A DNA stretch of 64,000 nucleotides from Clostridiaceae bacterium (lineage in GTDB: Bacteria; Bacillota; Clostridia; UBA1212; DUPL01). Below, in pieces: positions 24,806 through 32,831 of the stretch (position 1 is its first letter; each line of letters opens with the position of its first letter). The stretch is from NCBI GenBank assembly GCA_012838385.1, contig DUPL01000023.1, positions 1 through 64,000 of the forward strand. Direction: 5' to 3'. A program made the translations under genes and the position numbers. Below the pieces are notes generated by a model that searched no databases, was not told the DNA's origin, and was given only the letters and a program-made list of their open reading frames with translations.

Positions 24806-24991
24806 TTATTGGTTCTTGTAATTCTTTCCAGTATATTGCTCAAAAACCTTCTGAGTTATACGACCGCCAATGGCACCGTTTTCGCGTGCTGTTTTGTCGC
24901 CATTGTAGCCTTCTTTCAGATCAATACCAAGTTCTTTAGCAACTTCGAACTTCATCTGATTGAATGCAGATTTGTTTTTGTTGTTAGCCAT
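24806..24991 (-). CDS. small acid-soluble spore protein, alpha/beta type
   Basis: A 61-residue alpha/beta SASP that coats and protects spore DNA. The two conserved segments are present: MKFEVAKELGIDL (13-25, including the FE of the germination-protease site) and GYNGDKTARENGAIGG (28-43). It is produced in the forespore, matching the sigma-G-like promoter upstream. Monocistronic. Confidence 0.93.
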   Translation of the reverse strand: MANNKNKSAFNQMKFEVAKELGIDLKEGYNGDKTARENGAIGGRITQKVFEQYTGKNYKNQ

Positions 24992-25029
24992 AATATCACC
25001 ACACTTACTTAATTTTTGTGTTGCGATAA

Positions 25030-25058
25030 TATTATGCCATCTAAAATATATTTTATAC
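25030..25058 (-). promoter_or_regulatory. sigma-G-type promoter of the SASP gene
   Basis: Minus strand GTATA (25054-25058) and CATAATA (25030-25036) separated by 17 nt match the forespore sigma-G consensus (GHATR and CATNNTA). It lies just downstream of the dacF stop and about 40 nt before the SASP start. Confidence 0.55.
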
Positions 25059-25062
25059 CTTT

Positions 25063-26277
25063 CTAATCAAGCCCGAGCCATGCAAGTATTTTCCTGATAA
25101 GCCTTTTGAACCAGCCAACTCTTCCCATATCTTCGTCTGCAACTATGTCGACTCTGCCAATTTCCTCATCATCCAGCTTGTAAACCACTTCACCAACAAC
25201 TTCACCTTTTTTAATAGGTGCTTTCAAATTTCTGCTCACTGTGACTTCTCTTGCAATTTTGTCAAACTTTGATTTTTGAAGAACAATTGCAAAATCACTT
25301 GCCGTAGCTGTCGCTATTTGCTTCTTTACCCCGTCCTTAATTGGCACTCTTCTGACAAAAGTACCTGCTTCATCTATAACCCTGTACTCAAATTCGGAAA
25401 GTCCATACTCAAGAAGCTTTTTTAATTCTGCAGCTCTGTGACTCTGAGTTTCAACACCAATTACAACAGCAATAACTCGCTTTTCATCAACCGAAATTGT
25501 TCCAACTCCAGCGTATCCATCCTCTTTGGAATAACCTGTTATCAAACCATCGCTTCCATTGTAAAATTTAATCAGATGATTTGACGACACCATCATTGTT
25601 TTTTCCTGACCCGTTGACCAATGTTCAAACTCTCCATAGGTCTTTATGGTGTAATTCAAAACATCTGGATAATTCTTTATCAAGTGATACGACAGAATAG
25701 CAGCATCATTTGCTGACATGTAATGTCCATCTTCAATACCTGCAGAGTCGGTGAAGAAGGTATTCTTTAGTCCCAGCTCCAGCGCCTTTTTGTTCATCAT
25801 TTCAACGAAACCGTCTTCGTTTTTCCCTATGTAATGAGCAAGAGCATATGCAGCATCATTTGCTGACGCTATGCATATTGCTTCAATCGCCTGGCCAACC
25901 GTTATTCTTTCCTTTTTACCTGCATCCAAAAACACTCTTTCTCTTCCTATGGATTTATCTTGAGCACTTTGTACAACGGCAAATTCAGTATCCAATGTCG
26001 TTTGACCGTTGCTAATTGCCTCGAAAGCAAGATAGAGTGTCATTAACTTGATCATGTTTCCAACAGGAAATTTCTTATCTCCATTCCCATCATAAACAAT
26101 GGTACCCGAATCAAAATCCAGAAGCGAAAAACCTTTTGCACTCAAGTCTTTCACATCAGCATTGGAATATATTGAGTTTGCCTCAGTTTGAGAATAGCCT
26201 GTCGCAAAAATACCAACATAACTGGTAAAAACTAGAATCATGCAAAGCAATAAAGAAAACACTCTTTTTGTTTTCAT
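25063..26277 (-). CDS. DacF-like serine D,D-carboxypeptidase homologue, catalytically degenerate
   Basis: A 404-residue penicillin-binding-protein homologue of the S11 (D-Ala-D-Ala carboxypeptidase) family, with a signal peptide (1-27) and an amphipathic C-terminal anchor. The catalytic SxxK reads N74-M-I-K77, so the nucleophilic serine is an asparagine, and KTG reads ITG (246-248). Only the SxN motif (S138-A-N140) is kept. It should be unable to acylate with substrate or penicillin. An intact relative (STTK, SGN, KTG) lies at 48238. The ATG at 26277 has AAGGAG upstream. Last gene of the proC / rnh-nudix / pdp operon; in Bacillus dacF is forespore-expressed, so a spore-cortex scaffold role is possible. 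Confidence 0.9.
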   Translation of the reverse strand: MKTKRVFSLLLCMILVFTSYVGIFATGYSQTEANSIYSNADVKDLSAKGFSLLDFDSGTIVYDGNGDKKFPVGNMIKLMTLYLAFEAISNGQTTLDTEFAVVQSAQDKSIGRERVFLDAGKKERITVGQAIEAICIASANDAAYALAHYIGKNEDGFVEMMNKKALELGLKNTFFTDSAGIEDGHYMSANDAAILSYHLIKNYPDVLNYTIKTYGEFEHWSTGQEKTMMVSSNHLIKFYNGSDGLITGYSKEDGYAGVGTISVDEKRVIAVVIGVETQSHRAAELKKLLEYGLSEFEYRVIDEAGTFVRRVPIKDGVKKQIATATASDFAIVLQKSKFDKIAREVTVSRNLKAPIKKGEVVGEVVYKLDDEEIGRVDIVADEDMGRVGWFKRLIRKILAWLGLD

Positions 26278-26281
26278 AAAA

Positions 26282-27544
26282 TCACACTCCTTCCTCAATT
26301 TCCCAGGCAGTATTCAATATATTTATCGCATTATCGATATTGTCAATATCGGTATACAATTTCGCCAAACATTCGCCCTTTTCAACTCTTTCGCCTGACT
26401 TTCGTTCCAAAACGATGCCTGCAGAGGGATCAATCTTACCATCTTTTACAGTCCTGCCTGCTCCAAGTATACATGCAGCATTTCCAATCTTATACGAATC
26501 GATACTCTTAATCATGCCACTTTTCTCAGAGTTGTATTCAAATACTCTTCTTGGCTGCTTGAATACTGTATAGTCGTCAACAACTCTCGTATCTCCATCC
26601 TGACATTTGACAAACTCACGAAACTTTCCCAAAGCCTTCCCGTTTTCCAATACTTCCTTACACAACCTCTCAGCATCCTCATAGCCAATATCTTTAGCCA
26701 AAGACACCATATTGGCGGCCAGCTTGATTGCAATGCTGCAAAGATCTTCAGGTCCGTTTCCCTTCAATGTTTCAATCGACTCAACAACCTCAAGAGAATT
26801 GCCAATTGCATAACCGAGAGGTTCGTTCATATCGGATATGACGCTAACAGCTTTTCTATTCATGGATGCGCCAATCTCACACATAAGGTCAGCCAAAACC
26901 CTTGCTTCATCAAAGGTTTTCATAAATGCGCCTTTCCCAACCTTTACATCCAATACAATGCAGTCGCTGCCTGCAGCAATCTTCTTGCTCATTATACTGG
27001 ATGCAATAAGTGGAATACTGTCAACAGTCGCTGTCTGATCTCTTAATGCGTATAGTAATTTGTCCGCAGGCGCAAGGGACTCCGACTGACCACATATGGC
27101 AATATTGTTCTTTTTTACAAGTTCAATAAATTCCTGTCTTGTCAGGCTTGTTCTGAATCCGGGGATGGATTCAAGTTTATCGATAGTGCCGCCTGTGTGC
27201 CCCAGTCCCCTTCCTGACATTTTTGCCACAGGCACATCCAAGGCTGCAACAATCATTGCACATATAAGTGTGGTTTTGTCCCCAACACCTCCTGTACTGT
27301 GTTTGTCTGTCTTTTTGCCGGGAATCGAATCAAGACTCAGTACCTCCCCAGAATTCACCATCCACTTGGTAAGATACGAAGTTTCTTCTTTGTCCATTGA
27401 GTTTATCGCAATGGCCATTAAAAGAGCAGATGCCTGATAATCAGGTATGTTCCCTTTTGTATACTCGGTCACAAAATACTTAATTTCATCTTCACTTAGT
27501 TTTTTCCCATGTCTCTTTTTATGAATAATGTCATACATTCTCAA
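26282..27544 (-). CDS. pdp: pyrimidine-nucleoside phosphorylase
   Basis: About 420 residues of a thymidine/pyrimidine nucleoside phosphorylase. The start MRMYDIIHKKRHGKKL, the segment IPDYQASALLMAI, the phosphate-binding KTDKHSTGGVGDKTT (about 75-89) and the substrate motif LGHTGGTIDKLESIPG (about 107-122) are diagnostic. It splits uridine, deoxyuridine and thymidine for salvage. I place the start at a TTG (27544), which matches the family N-terminus, has GGAG nine nt upstream and avoids overlap with the gene before it. It precedes dacF by 4 nt. Confidence 0.94.
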   Translation of the reverse strand: MRMYDIIHKKRHGKKLSEDEIKYFVTEYTKGNIPDYQASALLMAIAINSMDKEETSYLTKWMVNSGEVLSLDSIPGKKTDKHSTGGVGDKTTLICAMIVAALDVPVAKMSGRGLGHTGGTIDKLESIPGFRTSLTRQEFIELVKKNNIAICGQSESLAPADKLLYALRDQTATVDSIPLIASSIMSKKIAAGSDCIVLDVKVGKGAFMKTFDEARVLADLMCEIGASMNRKAVSVISDMNEPLGYAIGNSLEVVESIETLKGNGPEDLCSIAIKLAANMVSLAKDIGYEDAERLCKEVLENGKALGKFREFVKCQDGDTRVVDDYTVFKQPRRVFEYNSEKSGMIKSIDSYKIGNAACILGAGRTVKDGKIDPSAGIVLERKSGERVEKGECLAKLYTDIDNIDNAINILNTAWEIEEGV

Positions 27545-27549
27545 ATGAA

Positions 27550-28560
27550 TCATCTCCAATTCATTTTTGCCCACATTGCTGCAATTATTGTTTTACCATC
27601 CGTAATTTCCCCATTTTGAATCATTCTCATTAATTCATCGATTTTGTATTTTCTTACATGAAGAAATTCGCCCTCGTCTCTGTTGAGATTACCCTCTTCT
27701 AGACCTGTAGCAAGATATATGTGGAGCATTTCTGTGCAGTATCCAGGTGTTGCATAAAAGCTTACAATATGTCTTACTTCTTTTGCAATCAAACCTGTCT
27801 CTTCAGCCAGTTCCCTTTTGGCGCATTCTTTCGGATCTTCACCCTTCTCCACCTTGCCTGCAGGTATTTCTATCAGCTCACCGCTTGTTGCAATCCTGTA
27901 CTGGACAACCGTATACACATAACCCTCATCATCAACAGCACAGATGGCTGCTCCTCCCGGATGTGAAACAATCTCCCTGCGAGCCACCGTGTCATCAGGC
28001 ATTTTTACCTGCAATACATTCACATCGAAAACCTTGCCTTTGAATATTTCCTCTATTGATATGACAGTTTCCTTCAAATCTCCTTCATAAAATCCACTAT
28101 TTTCATTGTTTTCCTTCTTTTTTTTTATCAGTTCCTTTATTGCATTTACCGCAAGAGCATCGCAGCGATTGTTGTATTCATTGTCACTGTGTCCCTTTAC
28201 CTTGTGCCAGGTAACTTTGTGCTTTTGACAAAGAGCATACAATTTTTGAAGCAGGTCAACATTTTTTAGCTCCTGACCCTTGTCCTTCTTCCATCCGTTT
28301 TTCTTCCAGGCATATATCCATCCCATATTGAAACTGTTTACAACATATGCACTATCCGAATAAATTTCAACTTCACATTTGGTTTTCAACATCGACAAGG
28401 CTTTTATTGGTGCCATAAGCTCCATTCTGTTGTTAGTTGTATTGTCTTCATATCCCCATATCTCTTTTTCATGCTTGTCGTATATGAGTATGGCAGCATA
28501 CCCTCCAGGACCTGGGTTTCCCGAACATGCGCCGTCAGTATAAATCTGAACTTTTTTCAT
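27550..28560 (-). CDS. RNase HI fused to a Nudix hydrolase
   Basis: A 336-residue two-domain protein. Residues 1-145 are RNase HI with all four catalytic acids: D9 in YTDGACSGN, E47 in NRMELM, D69 in YSDSAY and D134 in RCDALA. After a Lys/Glu/Asn linker (about 145-160), residues 165-336 are an ADP-ribose-pyrophosphatase-type Nudix domain whose box runs G235 to L257 (GKVEKGED ... RELAEETGL). One enzyme would thus remove RNA from DNA:RNA hybrids and hydrolyse a nucleoside diphosphate such as ADP-ribose. The ATG at 28560 has AAGG 5 nt upstream; an in-frame GTG six bases earlier is the alternative. Confidence 0.92.
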   Translation of the reverse strand: MKKVQIYTDGACSGNPGPGGYAAILIYDKHEKEIWGYEDNTTNNRMELMAPIKALSMLKTKCEVEIYSDSAYVVNSFNMGWIYAWKKNGWKKDKGQELKNVDLLQKLYALCQKHKVTWHKVKGHSDNEYNNRCDALAVNAIKELIKKKKENNENSGFYEGDLKETVISIEEIFKGKVFDVNVLQVKMPDDTVARREIVSHPGGAAICAVDDEGYVYTVVQYRIATSGELIEIPAGKVEKGEDPKECAKRELAEETGLIAKEVRHIVSFYATPGYCTEMLHIYLATGLEEGNLNRDEGEFLHVRKYKIDELMRMIQNGEITDGKTIIAAMWAKMNWR

Positions 28561-28567
28561 TTCCACC

Positions 28568-29368
28568 TTATCCTTTACTCAATACCTTTACTTTATCACT
28601 CACTGCCGTCATGGCTTCCAGAACCGCATTTCTAAAACCTGCTTTTTCCAATACGGCAACTCCTTCTATAGTGGTCCCGCCAGGCGAACATACCTGATCC
28701 TTCAATACCGCAGGATGAATGTTTTTTTCCAACATAAGTTTTGCTGTTCCGTATATGGTTTGTAAAGCCATTTTGTAAGCATCATCTCTATTGAATCCTG
28801 CACGCACTGCTCCGTCTGCAAGAGCTTCAACAAACATGCAGATATATGCCGGCGAGCTTGATGTGACAGCAATCATTTCATCAATCTGCTCTTCTTTGTA
28901 TACAGTAACAGTCTTTCCAAAACTAGAAAACAGTCTCTCTACATATACCTTATCTTCATCACTTACATTATGAAAGAACAATCCCGCAAGTCCTTCTCCA
29001 ACGACTGCCGGCAGATTGGGAATTGTACGGACAACTTTTGCATTATGACCCAATATATCAAGAAAAGTATACACGTTTACTCCTGCAGCAATTGAGACAA
29101 TTATCTTGCCCTTGCATGCATCCTTTATTTCACCTAAAAGCTTCCGCACCATATCAGGTTTTACAGCAATAAAAACAACTTCGGATCCATTAACGGCATC
29201 AATTTCGCTGCTGCATGAAATACATCCTGTTTCATCACAGATGGCCTCGACCTTTGAAAGGTCTTTGTCATAAACTTTTATATTGGCAATCTTCTCACGC
29301 CCTGATGCAATTCCTCTTATAATTGCACCTCCCATATTTCCACAACCTAGGACTGCTATTGTTCTCAT
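28568..29368 (-). CDS. proC: pyrroline-5-carboxylate reductase
   Basis: A 266-residue NAD(P)H-dependent reductase for the last step of proline synthesis. The Rossmann motif is VLGCGNMGGAIIRG (about 5-18); the C-terminal signature, including SSPAYICMFVEALADGAVRAG (about 165-185) and the PGGTT segment, is complete. It is the first gene of the operon proC / rnh-nudix / pdp / dacF, with its own consensus promoter 25-50 nt upstream. Confidence 0.95.
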   Translation of the reverse strand: MRTIAVLGCGNMGGAIIRGIASGREKIANIKVYDKDLSKVEAICDETGCISCSSEIDAVNGSEVVFIAVKPDMVRKLLGEIKDACKGKIIVSIAAGVNVYTFLDILGHNAKVVRTIPNLPAVVGEGLAGLFFHNVSDEDKVYVERLFSSFGKTVTVYKEEQIDEMIAVTSSSPAYICMFVEALADGAVRAGFNRDDAYKMALQTIYGTAKLMLEKNIHPAVLKDQVCSPGGTTIEGVAVLEKAGFRNAVLEAMTAVSDKVKVLSKG

Positions 29369-29391
29369 AAATCCAACACCTTTTTTTATTT

Positions 29392-29420
29392 ATTATACAC
29401 TTAAAACAACATATTTTCAA
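29392..29420 (-). promoter_or_regulatory. sigma-A promoter of the proC operon
   Basis: Minus strand TTGAAA (29415-29420), 17-nt spacer, TATAAT (29392-29397), followed by AAAGGTG as ribosome site. Confidence 0.7.
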
Positions 29421-29456
29421 TAACAACAGTTAATTTATACCATTTTCAAAGCATAT

Positions 29457-29489
29457 AAAAAAAGACTGTCGTTTGTATTGACAGTCTTT
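29457..29489 (-). terminator. terminator of tRNA-Pro(GGG)
   Basis: AAAGACTGTC and GACAGTCTTT form a 10-bp stem (29461-29489) with a T7 run on the minus strand, just after the tRNA 3' end. Confidence 0.88.
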
Positions 29490-29490
29490 A

Positions 29491-29568
29491 TGGTCGGAGT
29501 GACAAGATTTGAACTTGCGACCTCTTGCACCCCAAGCAAGCACTCTAGCCAAGCTGAGCTACACCCCG
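29491..29568 (-). tRNA. tRNA-Pro (anticodon GGG)
   Basis: A 78-nt tRNA with acceptor CGGGGTG/CACTCCG (one G-U pair), anticodon stem CTTGC/GCAAG around loop TTGGGGT, giving GGG, T-loop TTCAAAT and encoded CCA. Confidence 0.96.
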
Positions 29569-29580
29569 ACGCCGACATGT

Positions 29581-29609
29581 ATTATAGCATAAATGAAATT
29601 GGTTGTAAA
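29581..29609 (-). promoter_or_regulatory. promoter of tRNA-Pro(GGG)
   Basis: Minus strand TTTACA (29604-29609), 17 nt, TATAAT (29581-29586), 12 nt before the tRNA. Confidence 0.75.
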
Positions 29610-29641
29610 GCCCTGTAAAATTGGAAGGGAATTACATTTAA

Positions 29642-29718
29642 TGGTCGGAGTGACAAGATTCGAACTTGCGGCCTCTTGCTCCCGAAGCAAGCGCTCCACC
29701 AAACTGAGCTACACCCCG
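29642..29718 (-). tRNA. tRNA-Pro (anticodon CGG)
   Basis: A 77-nt tRNA very similar to its neighbour; anticodon loop TTCGGGA gives CGG, and CCA is encoded. It has its own promoter and no clear terminator, so read-through into the second tRNA-Pro gene is possible. Confidence 0.96.
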
Positions 29719-29730
29719 AAACAATTATAA

Positions 29731-29759
29731 ATTCTAGCACAAAAGAAAACGAATGTAAA
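29731..29759 (-). promoter_or_regulatory. promoter of tRNA-Pro(CGG)
   Basis: Minus strand TTTACA (29754-29759), 17 nt, TAGAAT (29731-29736), 12 nt before the tRNA. Spacing and -35 match those of the neighbouring tRNA-Pro promoter. Confidence 0.7.
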
Positions 29760-29853
29760 GACCATTTAAATTGCAGGTCATATGTGATTCTGATATCGTA
29801 TACCCTGCTTTTATGATATAATCTACATATATACATAAAAGGAGGAGCATGAA

Positions 29854-30192
29854 ATGAAGAAAATAATGTTCTATGGAATGACAGGCGAAAAGATGTGTTT
29901 TCAGCATATCCTGCTTAATGCATTGGATTTGGCTGGAAGTTCTTTTGAAGTAAAGATCATACTTGAAGGTGCATCTGTAAAACTTGTTTCAGTATTTGAA
30001 TTCGAGAAAAACCCACTATACATGCGGGCGAAAGAACAAGGATTAATTGCAGGCGTTTGCCTTGCATGCTCAAAGGTATTGGGCGTTTACGAGAAAAATC
30101 TTGAATCAGGACTTAATCTACTAGACGATATGAACGGGCATGCAGGAATGAAGAGGTACATCCAGGATGGATACTATGTGATAAGTATATAA
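29854..30192 (+). CDS. DsrE-like small cytoplasmic protein
   Basis: A 112-residue protein with alternating strands and helices resembling the DsrE/DsrF sulfur-relay fold. KKIMFYGMTGEKMCFQHILLNALDL opens it, IILEGAS and LIAGVCLACSK (about 64-74, two cysteines) follow, and GHAGMKRYIQDGY ends it. The cysteines are in the region where DsrE relatives carry a persulfide-bearing residue, but a sulfur-transfer role is only suggested. AGGAGG precedes the start. It lies 28 nt before the polymerase gene on the same strand. Confidence 0.6.
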   Translation: MKKIMFYGMTGEKMCFQHILLNALDLAGSSFEVKIILEGASVKLVSVFEFEKNPLYMRAKEQGLIAGVCLACSKVLGVYEKNLESGLNLLDDMNGHAGMKRYIQDGYYVISI

Positions 30193-30220
30193 TTATTTTG
30201 AAGGAGGAGACATAACAACT

Positions 30221-31741
30221 TTGGAAAACAGAACATATATTGCGATAGATTTGAAGTCCTTTTACGCTTCTGTAGAATGTATGGAACGCGGACTGGATCC
30301 TCTTTCCACTAACCTGGTTGTAGCGGATGAAAGCCGCACCGAGAAAACCATATGTCTTGCAGTTACACCAACTCTCAAAGCCTATGGAATTCCGGGCAGA
30401 CCCAGGCTTTTTGAGGTTGTGCAAAAAGTAAGTGAGATCAACAAACAGCGTCTCTCCAAAGCACCAGGTGGTAGATTTGCAGGGTCCTCCTTTGACGACA
30501 AGGAATTAAAACTATCTCCTCACCTTTCCCTGGATTATATTATTGCACCTCCCAGAATGGCCCATTATATCGATTACAGCACTAGAATATACAATATTTA
30601 TCTAAAGCATGTTGCAGCCGAAGACATTCATGTGTATTCCATTGACGAAGTCTTTATAGATGCAACACATTACTTGGACACCTATAAACTCACAGGTCGT
30701 GAATTCGCAACTAGAATTCTCCTTGATGTACTTGGAAATACGGGCATTACCGCAGCTGCTGGAATAGGTACCAATCTATATCTTGCAAAAATCGCAATGG
30801 ATATACAGGCAAAGCGCACCCCGGTGGATGAACACGGTGTCAGGATTGCAGAGCTTGATGAAAAAAGCTACAAAAAGGAGTTGTGGTCCCACAGACCATT
30901 GACAGATTTCTGGCGCATAGGTAAAGGATATGCAAAAAAACTGGAACAGCACGGCATGTATACCATGGGAGATATCGCAAGATGCTCATTAGGTAAACCT
31001 TCAGACTATTATAACGAAGATTTGCTTTACAAACTGTTTGGAGTTAATGCTGAACTATTAATTGATCATGCCTGGGGCTATGAGCCATGTACAATTGAAG
31101 ATATCAAAGCGTACAAACCCGAAACAAACAGTCTGTGTTCCGGTCAGGTATTGACAGAGCCGTATACTTTTGATAAGGCAAGACTCGTTGCAAGAGAAAT
31201 GACTGACCTTCTGGTTCTTGATTTGGTGGACAAAAGACTATTAACCAGCCAGATTGTCATGACAGTAGGATATGATATCGAAAACCTGACAAATGCAGAG
31301 ATAAGAAAAACATATAAAGGGCCAATTACCACTGACAGCTATGGCAGAACCGTTCCAAAGTCCGCAAGAGGCACAATAAACCTGCCAAAACAAACCTCCT
31401 CCACCAAAATGATTACAGAAGCGGCAACTGAACTTTTTGATAGAATTGTAGACAAAAACTTGCTTGTAAGGAGAATTACAATAACATTCAATCGTGTTGT
31501 TGACGAAAAGACAAACCAGGAAGAAAAGGTTTGTGAGCAGCTGGATCTTCTAGCATTTTATAACTCTTTGCAAGATGGAATAAATGTGGAGAAGCAAGAG
31601 GAAAAAGAAAAAAAGATACAACAAGCCATATTGGGAATAAAAAAGAAGTACGGAAAAAACGCTGTTGTAAAAGGAATGAACTTGGAAGAAGGAGCAACTG
31701 CTATGGACAGAAACAAGCAAATAGGAGGGCATAAGGCATGA
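30221..31741 (+). CDS. Y-family DNA polymerase (UmuC/UvrX type)
   Basis: A 506-residue lesion-bypass polymerase. YIAIDLKSFYASVECMERG (6-24) carries the first catalytic Asp and the steric-gate region; YSIDEVFID (about 139-147) has the catalytic Asp-Glu pair. Thumb and little-finger domains follow. It is longer than DinB and resembles UvrX/YqjW, the damage-inducible Firmicutes branch. The start is a TTG with AAGGAGGAG 11 nt upstream. It overlaps the downstream YolD-like gene by 4 nt (ATGA), the usual pairing for this family. I found no clear LexA box upstream. Confidence 0.93.
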   Translation: MENRTYIAIDLKSFYASVECMERGLDPLSTNLVVADESRTEKTICLAVTPTLKAYGIPGRPRLFEVVQKVSEINKQRLSKAPGGRFAGSSFDDKELKLSPHLSLDYIIAPPRMAHYIDYSTRIYNIYLKHVAAEDIHVYSIDEVFIDATHYLDTYKLTGREFATRILLDVLGNTGITAAAGIGTNLYLAKIAMDIQAKRTPVDEHGVRIAELDEKSYKKELWSHRPLTDFWRIGKGYAKKLEQHGMYTMGDIARCSLGKPSDYYNEDLLYKLFGVNAELLIDHAWGYEPCTIEDIKAYKPETNSLCSGQVLTEPYTFDKARLVAREMTDLLVLDLVDKRLLTSQIVMTVGYDIENLTNAEIRKTYKGPITTDSYGRTVPKSARGTINLPKQTSSTKMITEAATELFDRIVDKNLLVRRITITFNRVVDEKTNQEEKVCEQLDLLAFYNSLQDGINVEKQEEKEKKIQQAILGIKKKYGKNAVVKGMNLEEGATAMDRNKQIGGHKA

Positions 31742-32160
31742 GTAAGAATTACGATGACATAATAAATCTATCTCGTCCTCCATCAAAAAGACCAAAAATG
31801 TCCAGGCAGGAAAGAGCCTTTCAGTTCTCACCCTTTGCAGCTCTTACAGGTCACGACTCTGCTATAATGGAAACCGCAAGACTTACAGACAAAAAAATAG
31901 AACTTGACGACTACATGAAGGAAGTAATAAATCAAAAAATCATAATGATTGCAGAGTGGATAAACGATCATCCTGAATTGATAATAACGTATTTCAAACC
32001 TGATGAAAAGAAAACAGGTGGTAAATATGTAAGCATAAGAGGCTATGTAAGGAAAATTGACGAGTACAAAAGAACAATCATAATGTCAGATAATACAATA
32101 ATTTCTTTAGAAGACATACTAGATATTGAAGGTCAATTGTTTAATATGTTTTGTGATTGA
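31738..32160 (+). CDS. YolD-like protein
   Basis: A 140-residue YolD-like protein, the standard partner of UvrX/YqjW-type polymerases. RPKMSRQERAFQFSPFAALTGHDSAIMETARLTD-type sequence (about 18-51) is the family signature; a small beta-barrel region with IRGYVRKID follows. Its function is unproven; a role in controlling or assisting the polymerase is inferred from constant co-occurrence. Translationally coupled to the polymerase gene by the ATGA overlap. Confidence 0.88.
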   Translation: MSKNYDDIINLSRPPSKRPKMSRQERAFQFSPFAALTGHDSAIMETARLTDKKIELDDYMKEVINQKIIMIAEWINDHPELIITYFKPDEKKTGGKYVSIRGYVRKIDEYKRTIIMSDNTIISLEDILDIEGQLFNMFCD

Positions 32161-32163
32161 TAA

Positions 32164-32185
32164 AAAAGCGGCCTTCGCCGCTTTT
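32164..32185. terminator. bidirectional terminator
   Basis: AAAAGCGGC and GCCGCTTTT form a 9-bp stem with loop CTTC. It ends the polymerase/YolD transcript on the plus strand and overlaps the stop codon of the convergent corrinoid protein gene. Confidence 0.85.
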
Positions 32186-32813
32186 ATATCAACATTCTAG
32201 CTACTTCCGCAGCAGTTGCGGCATCTTCTGCATAACCATCAGCGCCTATCTCGTCCGCAAAGGTCTGTGTTACAGGAGCGCCACCAACCATGACTTTCAC
32301 CTTGTCGCGCAGATTTGCTTCCTTTAGTGTCTCAATAACGACTTTCTGGTTTGTCATGGTCGTTGTAAGAAGTGCTGACAGAGCAAGTATTTGGGGTTTT
32401 TCTTGCTGTACAACTTTAACTATCTCTTCATCACTTACATCCGTTCCCAGGTCAATAACTTCGAAACCTGCACCTTCCAACATCATTTTAACAAGGTTTT
32501 TTCCAATGTCGTGCAAGTCTCCCTTAACAGTGGCAATAACGACTTTCCCAATAGGTTTTACACCTTCCTCAATCAACTTTGAGCTTAATATTTCGGTACC
32601 GTTATTCAAAGCTCTTGCAGCAATAAGTACTTCCGGTACATACACTTCATTATTTTTGAATCGAACGCCCAGCTTGCCCATACCATCCAAGAGACCCTTG
32701 TCAAGAATCTCTTGCGCAGAAACTCCAATTTCAAGCGCTTCTGTCACGAGTTGTTTTACATCTTTAGCCTTTCCTTTTTGCGTTGCCAATGAAATATCTT
32801 CCAATATCTTCAT
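32184..32813 (-). CDS. mtaC: methanol-specific corrinoid protein (MtaC type)
   Basis: A 209-residue corrinoid protein: an N-terminal helical cap (about 1-85) and a B12-binding Rossmann domain with the base-off ligand motif DLHDIGK (99-105, H101), GTDVSDEEI and the GGAPVT motif near 175. It carries the methyl group taken from methanol by MtaB. The ATG at 32813 has AAGGAG 9 nt upstream; an in-frame GTG two codons earlier is possible. It follows mtaB by 18 nt. Dimethylamine or trimethylamine corrinoid proteins are similar, but the partner identifies it as the methanol type. Confidence 0.9.
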   Translation of the reverse strand: MKILEDISLATQKGKAKDVKQLVTEALEIGVSAQEILDKGLLDGMGKLGVRFKNNEVYVPEVLIAARALNNGTEILSSKLIEEGVKPIGKVVIATVKGDLHDIGKNLVKMMLEGAGFEVIDLGTDVSDEEIVKVVQQEKPQILALSALLTTTMTNQKVVIETLKEANLRDKVKVMVGGAPVTQTFADEIGADGYAEDAATAAEVARMLI

Positions 32814-32831
32814 TTCCACACTCTCCTTACA

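Noticed and set aside
29582-29836. 84-codon minus-strand reading frame
   Set aside because: Runs through tRNA-Pro(CGG) and its promoter; no ribosome site.
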